From: Marsupella aquatica
Taxonomy: Eukaryota > Marchantiophyta
Assembly: GCA_973895155.1 (NCBI GenBank)
Contig: OZ316892.1
Coordinates: forward strand, 7,006,001-7,070,000
Reading direction: 5' to 3'
Length of the DNA stretch: 64,000 nt
Shown in pieces: positions 24,470 through 35,599 of the stretch. The notes beneath the pieces are model-generated. The model had not been told where the DNA came from and searched no databases. It saw only the letters and a list, made by a program, of their open reading frames with translations. Numbering within the stretch: the stretch's first letter is position 1; each line of letters opens with the position of its first letter. The translations under genes were made by a program, and so were the position numbers.

Positions 24470-25870
24470 ATGAAACAATCAAGAAAAAACGTCTTTTTTT
24501 GAAACTTCTCATAAAACTCAAAAATCAACACCGCCGCGTAGCCCATGAAGCTAGGAGTCCAATACTGAAAGCCGAAATCAAAATCAAAATTCAACGGAAA
24601 AGTTATTCAAATTTTGGTCGGGGTGGATAAAACCTTGGGAAACTCCCCTGTTTTGACCACCTCGGAGAATAACCAAAATACCAATTACAACCCGTCGTCG
24701 GAATCGCAATATGATCGGTGCGCCGCGTTGCTAACTCTGGTGGCAACGTCCTCGCCGAAAAGAACAAAAAAAAGTTATCGAGGCGGGCCAGGGAGTTTAA
24801 GTGTATTGGGCCGGGTGAATACAAGGCGTATGGCGTAGGTCGCGCGAAGGGCCAGGGTACCAAGGGCTGGGTTCAGGCTGCCGGTAGGCAGTCAGGCGCG
24901 AACCCACGGCGACGAAGGGCCGGGTTGTGAGTAGGAGTGGCAGTAGGGGCCCAAGCGAGGGCCGAGGTAGCGGGGCTCAGAAGGTTGTGGGCTGAGGGGC
25001 GAGGGCGCTCGACAGCGCTTATAGCGCCGACTGGCGCTCCGAGAGGCATCGTTGCACCATAAGTGACGGGAGTCGGGGGCGTATAGACGGTCAAAACCAG
25101 GCCGATACCAGGCCCGTAACGAGGTGTGTATACATCTCGTTAAAAACGACCTAAAACCCCCATTAAACGCCAAAAAATGACCCCCTTCAAGTAAAAATCA
25201 GTCACACACCTTAATTTGCCGCTGATTTAAACGAGAAAAGTGAACGCCGCCGATGGGAAATGTTGCCAAATTGCACTGGCACAGTCTGCAAGCTCAACAG
25301 AGACAAAACTTTTCGGGGCGTCACACTCTCTTCGCGTCAAGTGCCAATCCCGGACTCAAAACGACCGTCTCGCCGCGATCAAACTGTTGAGCCGTAGCAC
25401 TTCACGTTTCTTCCACCGAGTCGGACGTCACGAAGAGAAACCCGGTTCAGATGTGAACAAGCTCCATAGCTTGTGAAAAAACCTAAACGCCTCCGTCACT
25501 CGTCACGTCGCACTCGGTAACAACTCGGCAACAATCCAGCTACCGAAACGACCAGCTCGCTTCAACCTTCAACTTAAGCTATAATGTGCGATCCCTCCCG
25601 CACCGCACAGCTCACACCGTTGAAACATGAACTCTGGTCACTCCCCCAAAATACCGTCGAACACGAATAAACCCTGAACGACGCAAACTTCAATTCCTCC
25701 GCACCACGGATACCGATCGGCGAGTTCTAACCACCGTTAGAAAGCCCTCTCACTAACCTATCCGCTCAGCCACACACATTTGAGTTTCATGCGACGAAAC
25801 TCCGAATGTGCCACCGACAATGAACGCTGAAAAAACCTATCACAACAAAACCTCGTCACCTCCCAGACAT

Positions 25871-25882
25871 GCTCTGATACCA
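25871..25882 (-). other. Copia primer-binding site (initiator Met tRNA)
   Basis: On the minus strand TGGTATCAGAGC starts two bases after the 5' LTR. It is the standard plant copia site complementary to the 3' end of initiator tRNA-Met. Confidence 0.9.
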
Positions 25883-25884
25883 CT

Positions 25885-26227
25885 TGTTGAGCATAGACGA
25901 CATTCGTAACGGCAAGCCCATGAACCATCCAACGCACAATAGTCGACACAGAGATATACATGATTCACCTCCACATGAGGCTACGTCCACGGGAACACAC
26001 AAGAGCTTTACTGCACTCTAGGCCGACCGGCCATACCAAGCATCCACAGCACAAGCTCTCCCTATCTCTCAACTAGCTCGTAACAATGAGCCTAAGTTCC
26101 ACCAGGGTCTGGCATCAGCCCTGGCTATATACACAACAACACTACCGCTAACATTAGCTAAGTCCTAACCCGAGTTAGACTAACTGTGGTTAGCTCATGA
26201 GTCACAAGACTAGAGCAATATCTAACA
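25885..26227 (-). repeat. Copia 5' LTR
   Basis: Upstream LTR, 343 bp, paired with 19345-19688. It is one base shorter (CTCGTAA against CTCCGTAA). Confidence 0.92.
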
Positions 26228-26721
26228 ACACGGACATTGTGTTTGAATATTGACATTGTGTTCGAGTTGGACCCTAAACTGTTATACTTTGAGCACACAT
26301 ATTAAAACATTCAAGAATCATAAGACAATGCCAATATTCAAATACAACAATATTCATACACAACATCCATTTTCAAACACAATGTCCTTCAAATACAAAA
26401 AATGAAAACACATAGTCCAAACTCAAATGCAATGCCCAGGGCGCACTATTCGAATAGAGCGCCCTATGGCCCACTATTCAAATACAAGGCCATCTCTCAG
26501 GACGACAGATCCAGCATGCACTAAACCAGGTATTGCATTTCTTGATAAGCACACACCCCCTAAAAAGTACACTTATCAATGAGTGTACATGATTTACAAC
26601 CCTTTGTTAATGTGTAATGGACCCCTCCGCAAGTGAACAGCCTTGTACATTGCATCCCTGGCCTTCCCTAAATTCTGTGCCTAAACTCCTGAAGTGCATT
26701 TTCAACTGTACTAAGAATCTA

Positions 26722-26835
26722 CATGCATTTATCAGTAAATGCAATTTTATGGGATTGTGCTTGTACCAATAAGTGCGGCATGCATTTATCAGTAAATGCA
26801 ATTTTATGGGATTGTGCTTTTACCAATAAGTCCAT
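26722..26835. repeat. 57-bp tandem repeat with hairpin core
   Basis: Two copies start at 26722 and 26779. Each holds the inverted repeat GCATTTA-TCAG-TAAATGC. The same block is present, with its second copy shortened, at about 61,090-61,215 in the right arm, so it predates the duplication. Confidence 0.85.
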
Positions 26836-27129
26836 ATAGGCGCTTATCAAGGACAAGTGCTGATAAAGTTGTAGTTTAACTAAATGATTTCAGCCTGTGT
26901 GAGCTTAGATTTAAGATGCTTCAAAAACACTTATTTTGTTTACAATAAAAGGGAAGAACAGGACACCCTGCACTTTGACCAGGTAATGCACTTATGGAAT
27001 GTGTGCTTAGACAGAGCCGACGGCACTATGGTCTGGAAGGGAAGGCACTACTGTGGACTGGAAGCAAAGGCTCTACTTGGCATCTCAATCTACTTTGTTT
27101 TGCATCCAGCCGCAGGCAAGGGGCGTTTT

Positions 27130-27665
27130 GTGGAAAAAAAGTCGTGGACACGAAAATACTTGTCTGCACAACTGGTGACCGCTGACCGCAGCTGGTAGTT
27201 TTGGGGCAAGTTGTTTTCCACAGACCTGAAGGTTCGAGGCGTTTTGCCTCCAGCCACAGGAAAGGGAGTTTTCCCAGAAAAAAAAGTGGTGGACACGAAA
27301 ATGCTCGTCCCCGCACTCATGACCGCTGACCAAAACTGGTACTTTGAAGACAATTCCGCGGACCCAAAGGTTTGAGCCTCCCTATTGTGGCTAAACTGGT
27401 ACTTTGGGGACAAGTTTATTTACTCCGGACCCAAAGGTTACATTCCAGACAAGTTTATTTACTCAGACCCAAAGGTTTGAGACTCCCTATTGTGGAGTGG
27501 AGTTGGAGTGGAGTGAAGCGGGGAGTTTATTTACTCAGACCCAAAGGTTTGAGACGCCCTATTGTGGCTAAACTGGTACTTTCGGGACAAGTTTATTTAC
27601 TCAGACCCAAAGGTTTGAGACTCCCTATTGTGGAGTGGAGTGGAGTGGAGCGGGGAGTAAAGTTG
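27130..27665. repeat. Complex tandem repeats upstream of truncated exon 1
   Basis: A ~145-bp unit (marker GTGGACACGAAAAT at 27144 and 27289) is followed by about four copies of a unit containing CAAGTTTATTTACTCAGACC and CCCTATTGTGGAGTGGAG (27,360-27,650). Related arrays with fewer copies occur in the right arm at 60,360-60,850. Confidence 0.8.
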
Positions 27666-27899
27666 GAGGGACGTCGAGTAAGTAAGTACACTAGAGTAGA
27701 GTGGTAGGACTGGAACTTGACCAGAGGAGTAGAGGAGGAGGAGGAGGAGGAGGAGCTAAGAGGGGAAGGAGGATTGTGTGAGCAGTATCTACAGGAGGAG
27801 GAGGAGGAGTACAGTAGGTGTTTGACGAAGGAAAAGGAGGAATGAAGGTAACGAGATGTGGCTCTTTTGCGCTGGAAATGCAATTCTCCGCTTGTGCAG

Positions 27900-28084
27900 A
27901 TGATGACGGGAAACAACACATGGAGACGCAATGGCGGTGGTGGGAGCGGGAGCAATGCTCCGGGCGACGACGAGTAGCAGAAGAAGATCGTCGTCGGTGG
28001 GATGGCGCAGCAGCAGCAGCAGCGGGGGGAGGAGCACGGAGGGCAGCAACGCTGGGAGAGGGAGCAGCAGCTGGATTTACTCTG
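27900..28084 (+). pseudogene. Truncated exon 1 of POWERDRESS-like gene
   Basis: Counterpart of 60103-59909. From the ATG at 27900 it follows the right-hand reading (MTGNNTWRRNGG, then a short Gln run) but has a TAG where the right copy has CAG (near 27,977). It ends abruptly at 28084, where the sequence switches to the 3' flank of the methyltransferase locus. It cannot encode a functional protein. Confidence 0.8.
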
Positions 28085-29114
28085 TAGCAGACATTCTGGT
28101 CAACAGAAGTCTAATGTAAGTTTTGCATCAACATAAATGCTTACCATTTTGGGTCTACTTAAACTCTCGGTTACTGCAATACGGAGTTATTTCCTCTATG
28201 AACGGCTGACTTTTGCAAACGCTGTCGTCTTCATCAATGCAGTTCTCTGAAGCCGGTCTGACTGAAGACTCCGTGGTCTTGAACATCAAAAGAACCTAAA
28301 CGTTAATGAGAAGCATCATCATCTTAGTTTAGTGATGTTTAGGAAACCTGCTACGTTTCAGGGATTCCAGCAAATGACCAATGCTCTTGTTATGTTAGTA
28401 ACGCTCAATTGTTATTCATGCCTCTGTTGTGTACTCATCTCAGCCATGTTGTAGCAGTGTTCTTCCGATCTCATCACAAAAAAGTCACAAAAAAGTCGTT
28501 GTCCTGTCAATATCGAAACCATTGATCAGCCCCTGGTTAGATTTATCTGTGGCTCCCTCACAATTTAGTGGCTGTGTAATCTCTTCATTGCATACATTCT
28601 TTTAATTCATTTGGTACCTGGAAATTCATTCAACACCTGTCATCCTCTCCACTCTGGACAGAGTGAGTTTGACAGTGTACGCCAACTCCTTACAATCTGG
28701 ACAATCATGGTGAGACCTTGCAATGAGGGTCCAGGTCTCGGGGCTGAAACAAGAGTTCTCCAGGAACCCCAGTAGAAAACATAACAATGATGCCTGTTGA
28801 GAACAAGGGTTTTAACCCATGAAATCTTTAATTCTCGGGTGTGAGTGAGGTGCTAGAATTTTACACACTCGCCTTTCTAGGCAGGCAGGTAAGCTATGAT
28901 CAGGGAGACGGAACAATCTGCACTGCACATCAATGTAGACTGGATGACCACCGTTGCCACGTCAAAAACCGAAGGACGAATATGTCATGGGTCTGGTGTG
29001 GAGTCTCTACCATGACCACGCATACGCGAGCAATTTCATGTCCAGTGATAGTATGGAATGAGGCGACTGGAGTGACTGAGCACTTGGAGTTCATTTCTCG
29101 GCAGCATTCATTTC
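28085..29114. other. Intergenic 3' of left methyltransferase
   Basis: No gene on either strand. It matches 49,104-50,188 in reverse, with several indels; the right copy has an extra block around 49,890-50,010. Confidence 0.7.
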
Positions 29115-32100
29115 CTATTGCTTCTTCTTGAACAGGTAGAAAGACACCCCCCACTCTTCGCCGTTGTTGTACGCAAACAATTCAGCTACAGCTATGAAGA
29201 ATGTGCGCCAGTTGACAACCCACTTCGTTACTTCCTTCTCTCCATACGTGGCAGCATAGAGAGGTTTAATCTGTGCAAGATTGGCGTCCATTTTCTTCAA
29301 CCACTCCTCGCTGCAAAGCACAAAAAGACCCAGCTTTACTGTTATCCATCAGTAGTCCTAAACTTTCAAATGAAAGCCCTGCCCGACGTCAGCTTTCTTC
29401 AATACAGTCCTTTTTCCTCGGTAAAGGATTGCACCAAAACTCCCTCGAAAAGTGAGACAGGCATGCATTCGCTGCGTTACATAAGGACCCTAAGGTATAG
29501 CACTTATGACAAAGCACTCCAAGCGGGAAAAACCATACAACTCTCACATTGCCTGCCAAGCTCTGACATTATGTGCACTTTGCTTCAGTTTTACCTTGTC
29601 TGTGCATAATGTTTACCGCTTATCTGCCAGTGGTTCACGATGGAGACATCTTCCTGCCCATTCAGCCGCAACTTTAGTTCACAAAGAATCCTTCATTCCT
29701 ACCTGAAGTGTTTCTCAACGCCTCATAGACGAGTCCTAGAAATTACTTGGAGATCCATTAATTACAAGAGAATTCTTCCCAAATGCCTCTGCTTGTCCCG
29801 AATAGAAACAGTACATGTCATCTCAGTTCTTACCTCAACCTTTCAATCTAAAGAAAAACCTCCTTCTCAAATCTTGTACAATGGTAGAGAATGAATTCAG
29901 TTCTGCAAGGTATGAGCTCAACCTGGAAGTACAGTAGAAGAGAATCAGATGCCATTGTGCCTCCCGAGAAAAAGTTTCTGGCCATCCAATCGGTTTCATC
30001 TTCGTCCTGCCATATGAGAATGCAGTGGGATGAAATGAATTATGACTATGGATCGTCCCTCATCGTTTCATCAACTTTTTTGAGAGAGCATACTCTACCC
30101 GGACTCGTACAAGTAACAAAGACACATGAATACAGAACTATACCTCGAAATGATAAGCGGTAGTCTTGTGTCTAAAAATATGAACAAACAATAACCCGTC
30201 GGTCTTCATCCAGGAGGCGGCATTTTTCAACAGCTTCTGGTAATTCTTCATATGCTGCACCCCCAAGCATTGTCTTCGGTCAAAGATCATAAAGTAAAAC
30301 CCAGGTCAAATGCAGAGGCCATGTACTTCGACCAGTTAGAAACTTGTCCACGACAGTTCGGTCAGTGTATTCAGACCAATTTTCTCTAACTGCTGAAGGA
30401 ATTCATTTCTTGCCTCAAACATCTCGATGCTCAAAATTCGATCAAAAGTTCTCCCGGCATCAAATGAGTTTATGTCACAAGTGACAATCTTCAAGTTTGT
30501 AATGCCTCGCTTCCTGCGATACAGACATTTTAGCTGCCATCAACACAGAAAGGAACTAAACTATCTAGAGACCGCAAATCCAACCTTGAAAAATTCGATC
30601 AAAAGCACCGTAGGAAAACCAGAGTCGATCTTCGAACCACAAGTCAGAATCCTGCAATGTTTTCTATAACTGTGAAGTTTTGATGTTTGCCAGCCTGATC
30701 AAAACAACGACATTACATCCTTCACACAATAGTGGTGACTGGTGTATCACTTGTGAAGGTCTAAAAGACTGCAGGACCTCGAACTCAATCATACCTACCT
30801 GATTACACATTACTGTCAAGGTGGCCTTTATTTCTCACATAAGACGCAGCCGGATGAAGATTCAATATGGCAGAATTAACAGAGGGTTGTGTCAACTCAC
30901 CGACACTCCTCATCTATAAAAGCCTTTTGTGTTCCAGAGTTCGAAATTCCCGTGAGATCACTTTTAGGATACTTTGCAGCAAGGTACAGCGAAAGTGAAC
31001 CCCATCCACAGCCAAGATCTAGCACAGACTGGCCATCTTCCAATTGAGCTTTTTCACAATAGATTTCTAGCATTGCCTTCTCTGCCTCGTCGAGAGAAGT
31101 GGAAGGAGTTGGAAAATATGCACAACTGCAGTCAAAAGATATTCAACCATGGCCAGCTTAATACACAACGGTCAACACAGTGAGCACGTCTTACAATGTT
31201 TTCGTACCCGCAAGTCTTGCTTGTGATGCATTATCGCAAAACGCAACAATTTCAGTGCATGGAAAGGGATCCGGTCCACAGGCACACCTATCCACTATAA
31301 AAGCCCAAGCAGGACAATTTTAACATATTAAATGCAGCTTGGGATTGGACTTGCGGGTACGAAAAAAAACACCATCTTCTTTCAACAGTGTCGACTACTG
31401 TTCACCAAGCTTGAAATTCAATATCTATCAATTTACATATTCAACTACCAGCTTCTGTAACACGCACCAATATCTGCGAGTCAGCATCAACCGTCAAAGC
31501 ATTCGACTAAACTTCAGCTCTATCTGGTCGTTGTTCCAGGACATGTACCTGTACTTGAGATGTTTTCCAAGTGCGAGCTTATAGAATTCAGTTGGGACTT
31601 CGTAATGTTGAGCTTTGGAGTCCTCCGTATTCACCGCGATGGGCATCTCCTTCAACGCTGCCAGAAATGAAATAACAGGACAGACCCTTCACATCAGCTC
31701 GCTTCATTCAGCCACACACTAAGATATGTTGTCGACCCGTGACACCAATTCAGTGAATCCGGACGTGGAAGGGTTGAAGCATCTCTTTCTTTTGAACTCT
31801 CTGCTGAGACTCTGTCCTGTTGCAAAGCACATTTCTGCTCTTCCCATTCTACTTACTGTCTTAGACGACCCTCGCCCACTGGACGGAACAGTTTTTGTGG
31901 GCTTTGGAAGAAAAAGGACTAGATTAAAGGGAACATGGCAGGACAGGGGAACAGAGTGGAGGAAAGAGCTCACCATAACTATCAATCTCGACGACGAACA
32001 TTTGCCTGAGCTGTATTCTTAAAGATTTTTCGACCACATCACTTATCTAGGGATGCTACCAATAACAGAATGCATTAAAAAACGGATTCTTCATATGTTC

Positions 32101-32360
32101 ACTTGAAGGTACGTTTTGGAAATCTGCACAAACACATATCTAAATCTAGTGGATGCTCACAGACATTGGGCGAATTGCAAGAGGTCTTGGAGCTGCTTCT
32201 CTCCAGTGGGCTGCGTGAGCTCCCTCAGCCGAGACGCGAGCAGCTGCCGGGTGCCGAGCCGAATCAGCCAGTCTGGGAGTACATTTGTGTACAGAGCTCG
32301 CATTCCCATTCGTGCCGCATATTCGGTGGACGCTGCCACTATTGACTTCGACGAGCCCAT
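29115..32360 (-). CDS. Coclaurine N-methyltransferase-like, left copy
   Basis: SAM-dependent methyltransferase of the plant coclaurine N-methyltransferase / cyclopropane fatty acid synthase-like family. Eight exons: 32360-32165, 31657-31549, 31125-30901, 30513-30414, 30254-30144, 30006-29923, 29653-29595, 29310-29115, 359 residues. SAM motif VLDLGCGWGSLSLYLA lies in exon 3, SIEMFE-HMKNY across exons 4 and 5, and the C-terminus is YNNGEEWGVSFYLFKKKQ. Intron 4 has a GC donor (GAG|GCAAGA). All splice junctions match the right copy. The one amino acid difference noticed is Tyr for Phe in exon 8 (KPLYAATYG). It appears intact. The substrate in a plant without benzylisoquinoline alkaloids is unknown; amine N-methylation is inference. 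Confidence 0.9.
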
Positions 32361-32884
32361 TCTCTTGGATTGACTTGAACTATCCTCCACTGCACTCCAG
32401 CTCGATCGCACTTCAAGCTGGTAGAAAGGCTGATCGATCAGAATTCCACCCAGGAAGAAGAACTGCAGGAGGTGGAGTATTCAAGTCTGCATTGTTTCTT
32501 CGAGTGGGTTTATCGTGTGCTGCGGGTCATCTGGGCTCAAGACTGTCTGCTTGCTTGCAGCAACGGCAGTGGTGCTGGTGCTCCTTCGTTTCCTGAACTA
32601 CACTCGAAGAAAAACAGACATTCAGCTCAAGATCGGAGTTCCGTCCTATCCTCAATATACATTCGAAGAGAAACACACAGTCAACTTGAGCTCCTCACAA
32701 CTACATTCGAAGAGGTTTGACACATCAACTCGAGCTCCTTACAACTACATTTGAAGAGGAACACACATTCAGCTCGAGATTGGAGCCTCTAGACGAGACG
32801 AGTGATGAGAGATGGTCAGGTGGCCAGCAGAAATACACTTGTGAACGAACGGACTATAAGGATTACTATAAGAAAAGGACGAAG

Positions 32885-33235
32885 TGTACCTTCGGAGCGA
32901 AAGGAATCTGCAGAGAAATGTCGAAATGCACTTCGGGAGGCCAATTAAACAATGTGCGATGTACCTTTGGGACGAAGGAGAAAATGAAAGGAAATGATGA
33001 AATGTACCTTTGGGGCGAACGGGACAACGCAAGGAAATGATGAAACGTACCTCTGGGGCGAAAGGGAAATTGAAAGGAAATGATGAAATGTACCTTTGGG
33101 GCGAACGGGACAACGCAAGGAAATGATGAAATGTACCTCTGGGGCGAAAGGGACAATGAAAGGAAATGATGAAATGTACCTTTGGGGCGAACGGGACAAC
33201 GCAAGGAAATGATGAAACGTACCTATGGGACGAAT
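32885..33235. repeat. 43-bp minisatellite, left copy
   Basis: GTACC recurs at 32961, 33004, 33047, 33090, 33133, 33176 and 33219, a strict 43-bp period, with degenerate units from 32885. Units mostly alternate between a CTTTGGGGCGAACGGGACAA type and a CTCTGGGGCGAAAGGGACAA type, a higher-order 86-bp dimer. The array sits about 0.5-0.9 kb upstream of the left methyltransferase ATG and contains the inner end of the inverted-repeat arm. Confidence 0.95.
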
Positions 33236-34297
33236 GAATTGCAAAATGCATACGTGTCATCACATGATTGGTGCCGTTTAACTTTCTAGAAAGTGACTTA
33301 GGGGGGTCATAAATGACCCAAACCGTCGCACGTGATGTATGACCCTTCATATAGTGACCCCCCCCCCGAGGTTGCGGTATCCTTCCATATGTGTGGTGAG
33401 TCCCATGGCTCCCTAAACCCAAGAAACCCCCATGCACAAGCCGATTCCCGTAGGTTTTGCTCTCGGCGAGGCCGATTCCACTGCTTATCGGCATGGGACG
33501 TTGCTATCTCTCTTCTACTAACATTTCACACACATATAGTGGACAAATCCTTCATCGGGTCATGAGATACGTAGCCGGCCTATTCTATGTCTTCCATTGT
33601 CTTCCTCTCTTGGTCTTCTTTTAGGTATGTTTGGATTCCGCCGCCGGAATGATCCCTAATTGGCTTGGGTTAGCCGCTAAGACCTCTCTCAGCTCGACAC
33701 ATCCAACTCTTACTACCTTGCTTACTTCCTCCTCTCTTGGTTGGTGTGGGCAATCTTCAACAAGTTAATGCGACACACAAGTAGCAAAATGACTCATTCT
33801 GACTGAGTTATACCATGCACTTGCCATACAAACAGTACTTCTCATACACAAGATCTACGAACTAAGCCGTGAGGCCAACTCTATTCAGCTCTTAGGCATG
33901 AGGAAACATGAATATACACAAGGGTCACTGTATAACTAACCAAGAGCTTCTTTTACTACTTGATCCCAGCCCTGCTGGTGCACTAAAAACTTCGCTAAAA
34001 ACTTGCTAAAGAAGAAGGCCCCAAACTCCTTGTTGCCCAAATACTTATCCTGGCAGTGGATCCGCCTAATTCCTTGCAGCGTAAGCCTAATCTATCATAA
34101 CTGTAATCTACCTATGTACAGCGAGGCAGGAGCACAAGTGTTGCTCTTACCAGTGGATCCGCAATCCCACTAATATAAGTGTCAGGGCCGCCTCTTGGTC
34201 CTGATCCTAATTTCTAAACTTAGAGCGCCCGCCTTGCCCACTCATGCCTCCTCCCTCCACGTCCGCCCTCCTTAAAAGGAGCGGCCCTCCACCACCA
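33236..34297. other. Spacer start, no gene seen
   Basis: Unique to the spacer. There is a run of about ten C at 33,358-33,368, and otherwise mixed sequence without a convincing reading frame. Probably TE-derived flank of the relic that follows. Confidence 0.5.
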
Positions 34298-35593
34298 TCA
34301 TGGTAGCGGTGGTTGATCCTCAATGGACGCCCCCAACGCTTCCTCCGCAGCCATTGCCGTAGGTCCGTCTTCTGACAGATTACCTGCCCCAGACCGAGTC
34401 AACTCTCCCGCGGCCTGACCAGGTCCACCCTCGGCTATGGCCTCCCCTTCGGCTACGGCCTCCCCGACCTGCTCTAGTGGTGGATCCGCTACCCCAGCTT
34501 CACCAATGATCGTCCCGGCCTCGGCCTTGCCATCCTTGCCTTCTTGGATAGTTGGATCCTCTGTTGTGACCCTGCCTGAGGTTGGTGCCGTCTTCTCCTC
34601 CTTGGTCACAGTGGCTTGAGAAGCCGCGTTGCTTCCTCACCCAGACGGTTTCCGCTTCTTCTTCTTCCTTGGTTTGGCAGCTGGTCCCTTCCCCTTGCCA
34701 CTTACTTTTGTCACCGATGCGAGTGCCGCGGCTTGTCCTTCGGCCAGTACTACCCCTGGAAACTTTGTTGCCACAATTGGAGTTTGAACTGATGAAGCCA
34801 AGCACTTGAATACTATGGCTTGTTTCTTCAACCGCTCCGTTTGGTTGTCGGCCCGCCGTTATAGGTTCTCCATCTTCCTTGTGCTTTCCTCCAACTCCTC
34901 CTGCATTTCGTCCAGGTCCTTGCGCGCCTCCTCCAACTCCTTTTGGGCTTCCTCCAATTCCTTCTGGGCTTCCTCCAATTCCTTCCTTAAGGTAGCCCTC
35001 TCTTCCTGGGTTGCTCTCAGCTCCTTGTCGAGCTTCGTTACGACCTCAGACTCCATTTGGTTTATCTTGGCGTAAGTCTGATCGAGCTGGTCGTCCTTCT
35101 CATGCAGGTCGGCCTTGAAGCTGGCCGTCAGGGATGCAAGCTCCTGCTGCAGCACAATAATCCCTTGATAGGATTTCCCTAACTCGGCCTCCTTCTGCTC
35201 AAGGGCTCCGCGGAGATCCTCGAGCTATTAGAATCTGTCTTCAGAAACACATAAGATCGTGAAAAGAAAATGAAGTGAAACATTGACACACTTACTTGGC
35301 TTTCCCGATATTTGGGACCCATCTTTGGATGTGTTTTTCATTGCACCTTTCCTTGGCTTTTGAGACCGACTCCTATCCACTATTGCAGCTACACCAAGAC
35401 AAGCCTTTTCCATAGCCTCGAAACCACCAACTTCAGCGTCAGTGGGTGCCAATTTGGACTCCGAGATGTAAGACTCCGGAAGGAATCCACGATTGATCAT
35501 ATGAAGAGCAGATTTCTCTGTAGTGTCGAAGGTGACAGACCACTTGTCCGAGTCCAAATACCATGGACAGTGAAGAATCTTCCACTCGCTCAT
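34298..35593 (-). pseudogene. Coiled-coil reading-frame relic, TE-like
   Basis: Minus-strand coding-like sequence in three adjoining pieces. 35593-35228 contains FDTTEKSALHMINRGFLPES. 35155-34859 is a strong coiled coil in which the heptad QKELEEA is repeated (21-bp DNA repeat). 34831-34298 is a basic stretch (KPRKKKKRKPSG) followed by an acidic Ala/Gly-rich tail. In-frame stops separate the pieces (TAA near 34,860; TGA near 34,634). The layout resembles gag-like or capture proteins of large plant retrotransposons, but I cannot name the family. It abuts the gypsy gag head to head. Confidence 0.5.
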
Positions 35594-35599
35594 TCTCCT

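Larger units (their letters stand above)
19345..26227 (-). mobile_element. Ty1/copia LTR retrotransposon, nearly full length
   Basis: A 6.88-kb element in minus orientation with LTRs of 344 and 343 bp that differ at about three sites. The minus-strand ends are TGTTAG...CAACA. It has a primer-binding site matching initiator Met tRNA, a polypurine tract, gag, protease, integrase, RT and RNase H in copia order. Flanking pentamers are ACGCG (19340-19344) and ACACG (26228-26232), one mismatch apart. Several in-frame stops and a small nested element make it non-autonomous. A long GC-rich leader (24,470-25,870) separates the PBS from gag. Confidence 0.93.
26228..27899 (+). other. Left-copy upstream region of POWERDRESS-like gene
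   Basis: Inverted counterpart of about 60,104-61,702, the upstream region of the right-hand POWERDRESS-like gene, with moderate divergence and small indels. It contains local tandem repeats described separately and a GGAGGAGGA tract near 27,730-27,810. It points rightward, towards the truncated exon 1. No complete gene; the open frames here are repeat artefacts. Confidence 0.75.
28085..33235 (+). repeat. Left arm of inverted repeat
   Basis: Reverse complement of 44,985-50,188. Paired positions sum to 78,217 for most of the arm and 78,218 below about 29,420, so there is a single 1-bp indel over the inner 4 kb. From about 29,900 to 33,235 the arms look almost identical; from 28,840 to 29,110 about 96%; from 28,085 to 28,800 there are many changes and indels. 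Confidence 0.93.

Noticed and set aside
24603-25173. GC-rich open frames in the copia leader
   Set aside because: Overlapping frames on both strands without domains, in the untranslated leader between the primer site and gag.
27372-27707. Open frame with repeated VYLLRPKGLR
   Set aside because: Product of the tandem repeat array; the counterpart in the right arm has a different frame and length.
32885-33235. Regular direct repeats as a possible CRISPR array
   Set aside because: Units are contiguous with no unique spacers, the genome is a plant and no cas genes are present.
32769-33494. Long open frames (up to 241 codons) repeating SPQRYISSFP and similar
   Set aside because: They arise from the stop-free 43-bp minisatellite, which is open in three frames; the same occurs at 44,882-45,448. 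No domain is present.
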